A stretch of DNA of 16,213 bases from CAZGWJ01 sp964529445. Lineage in GTDB: Bacteria > Oederibacteriota > Muellerivitia > Muellerivitales > Muellerivitaceae. Location: contig CAZGWJ010000061.1 of NCBI GenBank assembly GCA_964529445.1, positions 1-16,213 on the forward strand. The letters run 5' to 3'. The notes beneath the pieces were generated by a model. It ran no database searches. It was not told the DNA's origin and saw nothing but the letters and a program-made list of their open reading frames with translations. Shown here in pieces: positions 1-7,139 of this stretch. The translations under genes were made by a program, and so were the position numbers. Each line of letters opens with the position of its first letter. Positions within the stretch are counted from its first letter, which is position 1.

Positions 1-1548
1 AGGCGTGAAAGAAAGCGTGAACGTCCGCGTCTCCGTGTGGGTCGCCGTGGGGGTGCAGGTCCTCGTGGGTGTGAAGGTGAAGGTGGGAGACGGCGTTCGG
101 GTTTCTGTCGCCGTCCTGGATGCCGTCACGGTCGATGTGTGAGTCGCCGAAGGCGTCCAACTTGAAGTGAATGACGGCGTCCCGGATGGGGTCGGGGAGA
201 GCGTGTTCGTGGGGCTGTGCGTATTCGTATAGGTCGCCGAAGGTGATGCCGTTCCTGTGAACGACGGCGTTGGAGTACCTGTCTCGGTCGGCAGGAAGGT
301 CCTCGTCGCGGTCCAGGTCGCCGTGGCCGTGGGACTGAAGGTGAAGGTGGAGGTCCAAGTCCGTGTGGCTGAGAACGTGTAGGTCGAGGTCGTAGTGAAG
401 GTGTAGGTCGGCGTGTCCGAGGGGGTCGAGGTCCGCGTCCGCGTGACCGTCGGTGAAAGCGTACTCGTTACGGTCGGAAGAATCCCCGTCCAGGTCGACG
501 TCACGGTAAAAGTCGGGGTCGGCGTGCGCGTCGGCGTGGTCGAAGCCGTGCGAGTGGCCGTGTTCGTCACCGTCGGCGTAAAGGATGTCGTCGCGGTTCG
601 CGTCTCGGTCATCGTGGATGTGAACGTCCGGGTGAATGTGCCCGTCGCCGTCGATGTTGTAGTGGCCGTATTCGTCCGCGTCGGCGTTAGGGTCGCCGTG
701 CTCGTCGGCAGGACACCCGTCCAGGTCATCGTGGGCGTGAAGGAACGCGTCGGGGACAGGGTGATCGTCGCCGTCGGCGTGGACGTCATCGTCCGGGTGA
801 ACGTGCCCGTCGCCGTGATACTGTTGGTGGGGCTGGGCGTGAAGGTATGGGTGTTCGTTCGCGTAAGCGTCGAGGTCGGCGGCACACCCGTGAACGTGTT
901 GGTAACCGTCGCGGTGAACGTACGGGTCGGCGTGGAGGTCGCGCTCCGCGTGAAGGTATTCGTGACCGTCGGGGAGAACGTCGAGGTCGCCGTGAAGGAC
1001 GGGGTCGCGGTCGGCGTCGTGGTGCGCGAGAAGGTCGGGGTGACCGTCCGGGTGAACGTGGGCGACGCCGTCGCGCTCGCCGTGGGAGTGGCGCTTCGCG
1101 TGAAGGTGTTCGTGACCGTCGGACTGAAGGTGAGGGTATTCGTCCGGGTGGCTGTCATCGTCGCGGTCGCAGTGACCGTACGGGTGAAGGTGGGCGAGGC
1201 CGTCGGGGAAAAGGTCGCGGTCGGCGGCACCGGGGTGAACGTACGCGTGCGGGTGTACGTGACGGTGGGGGTTCGCGTCAACGTATTCGTCGTCGTGCCC
1301 GTCGCCGACGGTGTCGGCGACGAGGTCTGCGAGGCGGTGGGTGTCGATGTCGGCGGCATCGGGGTGGACGTCCGCGTCGACGTGGGAGTCGCGCTCCGCG
1401 TGAAGGTGTTCGTGACCGTCGGGCTGAACGTGGCCGTATTCGTTCGGGTATTCGTGGAAGTCAGCGTGAACGTGCCGGTGTGGGTCCGGGTCGGGGTTCC
1501 CGTGAAGGTGCTCGTGCGCGTCGCGGTCGGGGTGGCGGTCGGCACCGT
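1..1548 (-). repeat. Thr/Pro-rich coding repeat (tail of the PL11 lyase)
   Basis: In the lyase frame roughly every second residue is Thr, mostly ACG, with Pro, Phe, Trp, Arg, Ser and Ala between. A block encoding FSPTVTNTFTRSAT recurs in near-identical form at about 941-976, 1086-1120 and 1387-1420, spaced near 150 and 300 bp. Phrases of the type TWTGVLPT and TGVPPT also recur. The opposite strand reads as long Val-rich open frames, which are shadows. Confidence 0.85.
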
Positions 1549-3912
1549 GCAGTTCCCGTTGACCACGAAGGTCGAAACCCAGCTGACCCGGTCCAGATTA
1601 GGCGCACCGTCCGCCGTCAGGGACGTCATCAGGATCGTGTTGTAACCGTCCGCCAGGTTCACGACGGCCGTGGCCTCGTTCCAGGTCGTCCAGGCCCCCG
1701 TCGCCGGGAAAGCAAGCGTTCCCACCTGGACGGTCCCGTTCACGGCCAGGGACATGTCCCGGGATGCCGTACCCCCGTTGGCGTACCGGAAGGAAAGCGT
1801 CACCGTGCGAGTGCCGCTCGACTGGAGGGAGAAGAGCAGGGTCGTCCCCACCGCGTTGGTCAGGTTCGCATAGCCCGTGCCGGTCCATCCCGCGTTCGTG
1901 TTCTCGAACACCCCGTCCATCGCACAGGCGTTCTCCAACTGGATCTCCTGGTATCCCGGCGGCGTCGGCGTGAAGGTCGGCGTCCGGGTGGGAGTCCCCG
2001 TGTTCGTGGGCGTAAGGGTCCTCGTCCACGTGAAGGTCGGTGTCCCGGGGGTCGGGGTCGATCCCACCGGCACGATGTTGGGATTGGGAGGCGTCGCCAT
2101 GCCATCCGCGATGTAGAAGCTGGCATGGGGGGGCTGGTTGTAGGCGGTGTTCTGCCAGGCCACGGCCACCCGGTACTGGGTGTCGTGCATGAGCGTGTAC
2201 AGGCGATTCGCGGTGGAGATCGTGGTCGTGAAGACGAGTAGTTTCGTGTTGTCGATATGTCGCCAGATGGCTTCCTCGCGCCAGTCGCCCAGGATGTCGG
2301 CCGTCAGGCAGGGATTATTCTTGGTGCCATTGATGTTCTCGGCGCTGAAGTTGTAGGCCGTCAACAACCGGGTCGTACCGTTCCCGTTCCACTTGTCGAT
2401 GACCTCGCCGTCCAGGATCTCATCCTGGTAATCGCCATCCCAATAGATGCGGTGATTGATGCTTGGAAAGGAAGTGCTGAATGGGTTGCCGTAACGGTCG
2501 TACACGCCGAGACTGGAAGAGGCCCAGCACTCGAATCCGCGATGGGAGGCGTCCATGTTGGCGGCCAGCCCACGGCCGATATCCCCCGTCGTAACGTATT
2601 TCCCCCAGATGAGGGCTCCTGTTCGGGCGTCCCTGAACGAAACGCCGGGTCGCCCCTCCGCCTGGTTCGCGGACTCGTGGGGTTGGAAGACCTCCTGTCC
2701 TGCCCGATCCGGGTCCAGGTCCGACATGTGCAGGGCGTCGCCGTGCCCCCATCCGGTAGCGTACATCCCGGTCCCGTTGTCATTGATGGCGCAGGCCCCG
2801 TAGATGATCTCGTCGCGCCCGTCGGAATCAACATCCCCGATGCTCAGGTTGTGGTTGCCCTGCCCGGCATAAGCGGCGTTGCCGGACGTGTTCGAGTCGA
2901 AGGTCCAGCGCTGGGACAGCGTGTTGTTGCGCCAGTCCCAGGCCACCAGCACGCAACGCGTGTAATAACCCCGGCAGAAGACCGCGCTGGGACGCTGTCC
3001 ATCCAGGTAGGCCGTCGCGGCGAGGAACCGGTCCACCCGGTTGCCGTAGGTGTCACCCCAGTCGCCTACGTTCCCGCGGGCGGGCAGGTAGTTCACAGTG
3101 GCCATCTCGGCGCCCGTCATGCCGTTGAAGACCGTCAGGTATTCGGGGCCGGTGAGGATATAGCCGGAAGAATTGCGGTAGTCGGATGAATCGTTGTCGC
3201 TGGCCGCCGGTCCCATGGAGAGGTAGGACCCCGTCCCGCTCCGGGTGCCGGGCGCTGTCTTGCACATCACCTCGGCCTTGCCGTCCGAATCGTAGTCGTA
3301 GACCTGGAACTGGGTGTAATGGGCGCCGGCGCGGATGTTGATCCCGAGGTCGATACGCCACAGGCGGGTGCCGTTCAGGCGGTAGGCGTCCAGGTACACG
3401 TTGCCGGTGTAGCCGCTCTGGGAGTTGTCCTTGGAGTTGGAGGGATCCCATTTGAGGACGATTTCGTATTCCCCGTCGCCGTCGAGGTCTCCCACGCTTG
3501 CGTCGTTGGGGCTGTAGTCGTAGGTCACGGCATCGGGCGTCGTGCCGCCTGCGGGCCGTTGGAGGTTGACCGTGAGGTATTGCTGACCCCACGTGGAAGC
3601 GGTAGCCGAAGCGGTCTGCTCCACGCCCCCGATGACCGGCCGGACATAATAGGTGGCACCGGTCGAACCACCCGTGTCGGTGTGGTTCGTGGCGCTGATG
3701 GGGGAAGCGGTGATCTTCGTACCGTTGCGGTAGAGATTGAATGTGATACCGGACGGGTCCGTGCCCAAGAGTCGCCAGGAAATGAAAACCTGGGAACCGC
3801 CGAGACTGACCGCCACGACGCTGCGGCCGAGGTTCTCCACGTGCTTCTGGGCACCCGCGGGAAGGGGTGACAGGAATAGGGCGAACAACAGGATGAAACG
3901 GAGCGGCTTCAT
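1..3912 (-). CDS. Secreted rhamnogalacturonan lyase (family PL11) with CBM35-like module and very long Thr/Pro-rich tail; partial at C-terminus
   Basis: One frame stays open from the ATG at 3912 to the left edge (1304 codons, no stop), so the C-terminus is missing. Residues 1-21 form a signal peptide (K/R start, hydrophobic core, cut near AGA|Q). Residues 23-616 match a PL11 lyase of the B. subtilis YesW/YesX type: an N-terminal beta domain, then propeller blades with Asp-rich calcium loops (DLDGDGEYE at 142-150, DYDSDGKAE at 206-214, DVDSDGRDE at 360-368) and the family signature GWGHGDALHMSDLDP at 387-401. PL11 enzymes cleave the RG-I pectin backbone by beta-elimination using Ca2+. A short Thr/Pro linker (about 618-653) leads to a CBM35-like module (654-788). 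A Thr/Pro-rich tail follows from 789 to the edge, with one Cys. No strong Shine-Dalgarno is seen; the start rests on the signal peptide. The AraC regulator upstream on the same strand suggests substrate-induced control. Lyase assignment is firm; the CBM family is likely; the tail's role is unknown. Confidence 0.93.
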   Translation of the reverse strand, partial: MKPLRFILLFALFLSPLPAGAQKHVENLGRSVVAVSLGGSQVFISWRLLGTDPSGITFNLYRNGTKITASPISATNHTDTGGSTGATYYVRPVIGGVEQTASATASTWGQQYLTVNLQRPAGGTTPDAVTYDYSPNDASVGDLDGDGEYEIVLKWDPSNSKDNSQSGYTGNVYLDAYRLNGTRLWRIDLGINIRAGAHYTQFQVYDYDSDGKAEVMCKTAPGTRSGTGSYLSMGPAASDNDSSDYRNSSGYILTGPEYLTVFNGMTGAEMATVNYLPARGNVGDWGDTYGNRVDRFLAATAYLDGQRPSAVFCRGYYTRCVLVAWDWRNNTLSQRWTFDSNTSGNAAYAGQGNHNLSIGDVDSDGRDEIIYGACAINDNGTGMYATGWGHGDALHMSDLDPDRAGQEVFQPHESANQAEGRPGVSFRDARTGALIWGKYVTTGDIGRGLAANMDASHRGFECWASSSLGVYDRYGNPFSTSFPSINHRIYWDGDYQDEILDGEVIDKWNGNGTTRLLTAYNFSAENINGTKNNPCLTADILGDWREEAIWRHIDNTKLLVFTTTISTANRLYTLMHDTQYRVAVAWQNTAYNQPPHASFYIADGMATPPNPNIVPVGSTPTPGTPTFTWTRTLTPTNTGTPTRTPTFTPTPPGYQEIQLENACAMDGVFENTNAGWTGTGYANLTNAVGTTLLFSLQSSGTRTVTLSFRYANGGTASRDMSLAVNGTVQVGTLAFPATGAWTTWNEATAVVNLADGYNTILMTSLTADGAPNLDRVSWVSTFVVNGNCTVPTATPTATRTSTFTGTPTRTHTGTFTLTSTNTRTNTATFSPTVTNTFTRSATPTSTRTSTPMPPTSTPTASQTSSPTPSATGTTTNTLTRTPTVTYTRTRTFTPVPPTATFSPTASPTFTRTVTATATMTATRTNTLTFSPTVTNTFTRSATPTASATASPTFTRTVTPTFSRTTTPTATPSFTATSTFSPTVTNTFTRSATSTPTRTFTATVTNTFTGVPPTSTLTRTNTHTFTPSPTNSITATGTFTRTMTSTPTATITLSPTRSFTPTMTWTGVLPTSTATLTPTRTNTATTTSTATGTFTRTFTSTMTETRTATTSFTPTVTNTATRTASTTPTRTPTPTFTVTSTWTGILPTVTSTLSPTVTRTRTSTPSDTPTYTFTTTSTYTFSATRTWTSTFTFSPTATATWTATRTFLPTETGTPTPSFTGTASPSATYTNTHSPTNTLSPTPSGTPSFTSSWTPSATHTSTVTASRTATETRTPSPTFTFTPTRTCTPTATHTETRTFTLSFTP

Positions 3913-3983
3913 TGTCTCGACACGGCCTTTCAAGGCACCAGCCCCTTGCGTTGTCGAACCGTCATTTCAAGTCGGTCCGTTGT

Positions 3984-4010
3984 CCGGATCAAGGATGATC
4001 GGAAATTTCC
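3984..4010. promoter_or_regulatory. Palindromic sites upstream of the PL11 lyase, possible operator
   Basis: Between the regulator and lyase genes lie an imperfect palindrome (CCGGATCA / TGATCGG around AGGA, 3984-4002) and an overlapping perfect 10-bp palindrome GGAAATTTCC (4001-4010). An AT-rich patch (4011-4023, TATAAATTAT on the minus strand) could supply a -10 element. This 212-bp gap is the only room for the lyase promoter. Binding by the adjacent AraC protein is inference. Confidence 0.3.
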
Positions 4011-4124
4011 ACATAATTTATACCGCAATCCCGCCCACTGGCAACCCGTCCCACTTTCCGCCCTGGTCCAGCCTCTCCAATGCGGGTTGTAACTGCTTTT
4101 TGAAAGCGGCTCCGGGAAAGTCCC

Positions 4125-5930
4125 TCAGCGGTTCCGGGCGCGGTAGCGTGCCGGGGTCGTGCGCACGGCCTTCTTGAAAACCTGCACGAAATAATTGGCG
4201 CCTGAAAAACCGCAGGCCTGGGCCACACTCTCCAGGGGCATTTCGGTGGTGGAAAGAAGGCGCTTGGCCTCCGCGATTCGCTTCTCCGTGAGATAGGTCA
4301 CGAAGGTCTTCCCCACCATCTTGCGGAAGTTCCGCAGGAAGGTCGGGATCGAGACCTTGAAGGTCCGGGCGACCCCGGACAGAGTCAGCGGTTCCGCGAA
4401 ATGCTCGTCCACGTAGCGCCTGACGTGCTCGATCCGGACCCGGGACCGCACGCCCGCGGACTTCGTCCCGTAGGCCTGGATCGCGTCAAGGACCAAACGG
4501 AACGCCTCCAGGAGACGAGGCGTCCGGCCCGGCTCCTCCAGGCGCGATTCCAGTGATTCGGCCAGAGCCCGGAACTCCTCCTCACCGGGTGCGTGGCGTT
4601 TCCGGAAAGCCTTCAACAACCCGTAGAGGACCGATTGGAAGATGGACCTCAGGACCTCCACGCTCGCCGCGCTGTCCAGGAGGGTCTGTTTCACGAAACG
4701 GTCCCGGGCCAGTTGGAGGGAGGAAGCGGAGCCCCGCACATAGGCGTCCACCAGACGTTCCGCGCTCTCGTTCAGAGAGAGGGCGCCCTTGCCCGATTTT
4801 TCGGGCGACATCTCGTCATGGAACAGCATGGGTCGGCCGGCGTGAACGCAGAAGTGCAGGGCCTGGACCGCCTCCCGGTAGGAGGAGGAGAGCAGGAGCC
4901 CTTCCCGGCTGGTGTTCCCGATCCCAACCGCCATCTTCACTCGAAGCTTTTTTTCGACGGCCGTCACGATGGCCCGTGCCCGGTCCCGGATCTCGAGCCG
5001 GGCCTGGATCGCGTTCTTCCTCGGATCGGCCGACGTCAAGAAAAGGGCCCCGTGGTCCTCCAGGGCGTGGCCCACGGTTTCCGGAAAACGCTTCGCCAGG
5101 AAAAAGGCGTCCCTCTGGAGATGGTCGGCCAGCACGCGGGACTCCAGGGGATCCAACCGCCCGCCGCGCTCCATCGGCCCCACCGCCAACACTGTCGTCG
5201 GGAACCGCTCGATACCGATCTCCTCCCGCTCCCATCCGGCCAGCGACTCGCCCAACCCGTCACGCGAGAAGAACTTGTTCTGGGCCACCGCCCAATCCAC
5301 CCAGTACCAGTGCGGCATCTCGGGGCCGAAGACTTCCCGTCGAAGGGCGTCCACGCGGCGAAGGACCTCGGCCTGGTCGCCCCCGACGACCAGGACCGCG
5401 AGCTGTTCGATCAGTTCCCTCAAGCCCTTCAAGGCCCGGTCGGAGAGCACGGGCGTCTCAAGCGCGACTTTCACATAGTCCATGAACTCCGCGTCCTGAA
5501 TCGTGGCCTCGTGTCCCGTGATGCTCTGCCAGATGGCTCTCAATTCTCCGGCCTCAAGGGGACTCGTTCTGAACGCGCCCGTGAGGAGAAAGCCGACGCA
5601 CCGGTCGCCCATTCGAAGGGGCGTGAAGAGATCGCTGAAGCCCATGTGCGTCCCCAGGAGCGTACCGGCCCCTTTCAGGAGTCGATCAAAATGGGCGTTG
5701 TTGTAATCGTCCCGCGCCCGGATCTTTCCGAAGAACTGCTCGAAGTGGTGGGGTCGAAGGAAGGATCGTCCGGCGAAGAGGGGCTGCCAAGCCGAACGGT
5801 CGTCCGGCAGGATGATCGTGCATTGGATACCGAGATAGGTGCGGAAGATGTTCTGGATGCCGTAATAGGCGTAGGCGTTGATGAGCCCCGAGGGGATGGG
5901 CGGGGGCAAGGCCGTCGGATCGGGTGACAT
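4125..5930 (-). CDS. AraC-family transcriptional regulator with GGDEF-like middle domain
   Basis: The 601-residue protein has three parts. Residues 1-235 look like a cytosolic sensor region of a type I cannot name, with a GAF/PocR-like feel near PLRMGDRCVGFLLTGAF (104-120). Residues about 240-372 resemble the degenerate GGDEF-like domain of YesN/CdaR-type regulators (VGIGN ... SYREAVQAL at 335-358). Residues 499-601 are a full AraC double helix-turn-helix ending PARYRARNR. No transmembrane segment is seen. A longer frame starts at 6152, but its first 74 residues are low-complexity Arg/Pro/Gly, so I chose the ATG at 5930. TATAAT lies only six bases upstream of it. In B. subtilis an AraC protein (YesS) controls the operon with PL11 lyases YesW/YesX, so control of the downstream lyase is a reasonable inference. 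Ligand unknown. Confidence 0.9.
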   Translation of the reverse strand: MSPDPTALPPPIPSGLINAYAYYGIQNIFRTYLGIQCTIILPDDRSAWQPLFAGRSFLRPHHFEQFFGKIRARDDYNNAHFDRLLKGAGTLLGTHMGFSDLFTPLRMGDRCVGFLLTGAFRTSPLEAGELRAIWQSITGHEATIQDAEFMDYVKVALETPVLSDRALKGLRELIEQLAVLVVGGDQAEVLRRVDALRREVFGPEMPHWYWVDWAVAQNKFFSRDGLGESLAGWEREEIGIERFPTTVLAVGPMERGGRLDPLESRVLADHLQRDAFFLAKRFPETVGHALEDHGALFLTSADPRKNAIQARLEIRDRARAIVTAVEKKLRVKMAVGIGNTSREGLLLSSSYREAVQALHFCVHAGRPMLFHDEMSPEKSGKGALSLNESAERLVDAYVRGSASSLQLARDRFVKQTLLDSAASVEVLRSIFQSVLYGLLKAFRKRHAPGEEEFRALAESLESRLEEPGRTPRLLEAFRLVLDAIQAYGTKSAGVRSRVRIEHVRRYVDEHFAEPLTLSGVARTFKVSIPTFLRNFRKMVGKTFVTYLTEKRIAEAKRLLSTTEMPLESVAQACGFSGANYFVQVFKKAVRTTPARYRARNR

Positions 5931-5936
5931 GGCGTG

Positions 5937-5942
5937 ATTATA
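5937..5942 (-). promoter_or_regulatory. Consensus -10 box (TATAAT) immediately before the AraC gene
   Basis: A perfect TATAAT on the minus strand ends six bases before the ATG at 5930, so a transcript from it would begin at or next to the start codon. There is no convincing Shine-Dalgarno and no good -35 at 16-18 bp. A leaderless mRNA is possible. Confidence 0.4.
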
Positions 5943-5962
5943 CCCCCGGCCCGGACCGCTTC

Positions 5963-6145
5963 TTACGCAAGATGGAGCAGGCGGCGGACCACCAGGTCCA
6001 CGAGGGCCAAGAGGCCCACCCCGATTGTCATCAGGGCGCCGACCCTCACGGCCCGGGACCGGGAAGGCGGCTGTTCCCGGCTGAGCAGGGCCAGGTTCGC
6101 GGTGATGAAATGGCAGGCGATGACGATACCAATGTCGAAAAGCAC
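5963..6145 (-). CDS. Small two-helix membrane protein (60 aa), unknown function
   Basis: A GTG at 6145 is preceded by a strong Shine-Dalgarno (GGGAGGT at 6151-6157) five bases upstream, and the frame ends in TAA at 5963. The protein has a hydrophobic helix at about residues 2-21 (LFDIGIVIACHF...), a short charged loop (SREQPPSRSRAVR, about 22-34) and a second helix at about 35-53 (VGALMTIGVGLLALVDLVV), then RRLLHLA. This is a typical hairpin inner-membrane protein. It ends 32 bases before the AraC gene on the same strand, so the two may be co-transcribed. I recognise no family. The frame is open upstream to 6319, but the RBS decides the start. Confidence 0.6.
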   Translation of the reverse strand: MLFDIGIVIACHFITANLALLSREQPPSRSRAVRVGALMTIGVGLLALVDLVVRRLLHLA

Positions 6146-6193
6146 GGGGCACCTCCCGAGCGGATTCCCGGCGTACCGGGTGTCGAGGGGCTG

Positions 6194-6199
6194 ATTATA
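6194..6199 (-). promoter_or_regulatory. Probable -10 box for the small membrane protein gene
   Basis: A perfect TATAAT (minus strand) lies 48 bp upstream of the GTG at 6145. A TTGATG at 6215-6220 could be the -35, although the 15-bp spacing is short. Confidence 0.4.
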
Positions 6200-6295
6200 G
6201 GAAGGAGGCCCGGTCATCAACCACGGGCCTTGGCCCGTATTTCCCGGAACGGGTGGAAACGCAGAATTCGAAGCCATTTGTGGGCCCCGTTCGGC

Positions 6296-6324
6296 TTGTC
6301 CTGACTTGCCAGAATCCATAGAAT
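6296..6324 (+). promoter_or_regulatory. Predicted promoter of the tRNA-Ser gene
   Basis: TTGTCC (6296-6301) and TAGAAT (6319-6324) are separated by exactly 17 bp and lie upstream of the tRNA, giving a predicted 5' leader of about 45 bases. The fit to the sigma-70 consensus is 4/6 and 5/6. Confidence 0.45.
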
Positions 6325-6376
6325 ATCGAACCTATTGACCTCCCTGGGTCCTTTGGCCCGACAGGGTTCACCTCGC

Positions 6377-6466
6377 GGAGAGGTGGCAGAGTGGTCGAAT
6401 GCGGCTGACTCGAAATCAGCTTTACGGGTAACCGTAACGGGGGTTCGAATCCCTCCCTCTCCGCCA
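6377..6466 (+). tRNA. tRNA-Ser (anticodon CGA), CCA encoded
   Basis: The cloverleaf is complete: acceptor GGAGAGG (6377-6383) pairs with CCTCTCC (6456-6462), with discriminator G at 6463 and an encoded CCA at 6464-6466. The anticodon stem GCTGA/TCAGC holds loop CTCGAAA, with anticodon CGA at 6411-6413, which reads UCG. A long variable arm (TTACGG/CCGTAA) is diagnostic of a class II tRNA. The T arm contains GGTTCGAAT. The gene sits alone, and its 3' end is duplicated downstream in a repeat. Confidence 0.97.
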
Positions 6467-6503
6467 TGAACCAGAGATTCCCGAAGGGAATCACGGTTCA
6501 TGG
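6464..6503 (+). repeat. Perfect two-tier hairpin beginning in the tRNA CCA end (copy 1)
   Basis: The outer stem CCATGAACC / GGTTCATGG (6464-6472, 6495-6503) encloses an inner stem GATTCCC / GGGAATC with a GAA loop (6476-6492). The outer 5' arm starts with the tRNA's own CCA. The assembly gap follows immediately. An identical copy lies at 6655-6694. No T-run is visible after the second copy, so it is not an obvious Rho-independent terminator. Confidence 0.85.
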
Positions 6504-6603
6504 NNNNNNNNNNNNNNNNNNNNNNNNNNNNNNNNNNNNNNNNNNNNNNNNNNNNNNNNNNNNNNNNNNNNNNNNNNNNNNNNNNNNNNNNNNNNNNNNN
6601 NNN
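6504..6603. other. Assembly gap (100 N)
   Basis: Exactly 100 undetermined bases, the usual placeholder for a gap of unknown length. Both flanks belong to the same 161-bp repeat, so the gap was probably caused by the tandem array. If only one unit were interrupted, 70 bases would be missing. Confidence 0.95.
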
Positions 6604-6819
6604 GCCTTGACGGCGCAGTTCCCCAGGAGGGGAACTGCCATCCCTCCCTCTCCGCCATGAACCAGAGATTCCCGAAGGGAATCACGGTTCATGGCAAGCC
6701 ATATAAAAGATTCGAACCCCCAAGGGTTCGCCCGTCTGCGACGAGGCCACCAGCCTCGGAGTACGCCTTGACGGCGCAGTTCCCCAGGAGGGGAACTGCC
6801 ATCCCTCCCTCTCCGCCAT
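6604..6819 (+). repeat. Tandem 161-bp repeat containing the tRNA-Ser 3' end and four hairpins
   Basis: The segment 6604-6658 recurs identically at 6765-6819 (period 161 bp), and 6640-6694 is identical to 6449-6503 at the tRNA end. Each unit holds four perfect stem-loops: GCAGTTCCCC/GGGGAACTGC (6615-6638, again 6776-6799); the two-tier CCATGAACC hairpin (6655-6694); CGAACCC/GGGTTCG (6713-6730); and CGAGGC/GCCTCG (6742-6758). Every unit also carries the last 17 bases of the tRNA coding region (CCCTCCCTCTCCGCCA and flank). The copy number is unknown because of the gap. Confidence 0.88.
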
Positions 6820-6990
6820 TCGACATGGTATTGAACAGTGTGTTTTCGGATGCTCATGACGCGCTCCGCTTGCCAGGTCGACATGAGGTTCGAACCCTTT
6901 GGGACAACCCCCTCACCCTGCCCTCTCCCGCAAGCGGGCGAGGGACAAGGAGCATTTATCGCACTGCTTTTTGTCGTGATGACTCCATCC
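6820..6990. other. Non-coding stretch with REP-like hairpin
   Basis: No convincing gene is seen here. At 6921-6944 there is a hairpin with arms CCCTC-T-CCCGC and GCGGG-C-GAGGG, preceded by CCCCCTCACCCTG. This type of intergenic palindrome is common in many bacterial genomes. GGTTCGAACC at 6892-6901 is a T-arm-like decamer with no tRNA around it. Confidence 0.5.
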
Positions 6991-7111
6991 GTCATTGATG
7001 CGATATACTGCGTTTACGCCTCCCTCCCACGGTTCGAGCCGTGGTTTGGTTTTGTTCCTGCGGGGGATTGTAGCCCCTCACAGGGAGGCGCGCTTTCATC
7101 GCATCAATGAC
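6991..7111. repeat. Nested inverted-repeat element between the tRNA region and the LysR gene
   Basis: A perfect 14-bp outer inverted repeat (GTCATTGATGCGAT at 6991-7004 against 7098-7111) encloses a second perfect 8-bp pair (GCCTCCCT at 7018-7025 against 7082-7089). Inside that are a 6-bp hairpin CCACGG/CCGTGG with loop TTCGAG (7027-7044) and a GGGG...CCCC stem. The order gives a branched fold. It lies about 30 bp beyond the LysR stop codon and may act as its transcript end. Confidence 0.7.
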
Positions 7112-7139
7112 AGATACAACAACTCCTCATTCCTAATTG

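Noticed and set aside
413..2241. Long plus-strand frames (410 and 464 codons) rich in Val or Arg
   Set aside because: They are antisense shadows of the Thr/Pro tail and the CBM35-like module of the lyase; the minus-strand frame has a signal peptide and recognisable domains.
4593..5927. 444-codon plus-strand frame
   Set aside because: It is antisense to the AraC-type regulator, whose domains are clear; no supporting start signal.
5931..6152. Longer AraC start at 6152
   Set aside because: The extra 74 residues are low-complexity and overlap the small membrane protein gene in another frame.
6195..6501. Minus-strand frames beginning MAEREGFEPP or carrying GGEGGIRTPV
   Set aside because: Such peptides are a familiar false annotation produced by reading a tRNA-Ser gene in antisense.
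6604..6819. CRISPR array
   Set aside because: The unit is 161 bp with internal hairpins and no variable spacers, and no cas genes are present.
6882..6910. Second tRNA suggested by GGTTCGAACC
   Set aside because: No acceptor, anticodon or D arm can be drawn around this T-arm-like decamer.
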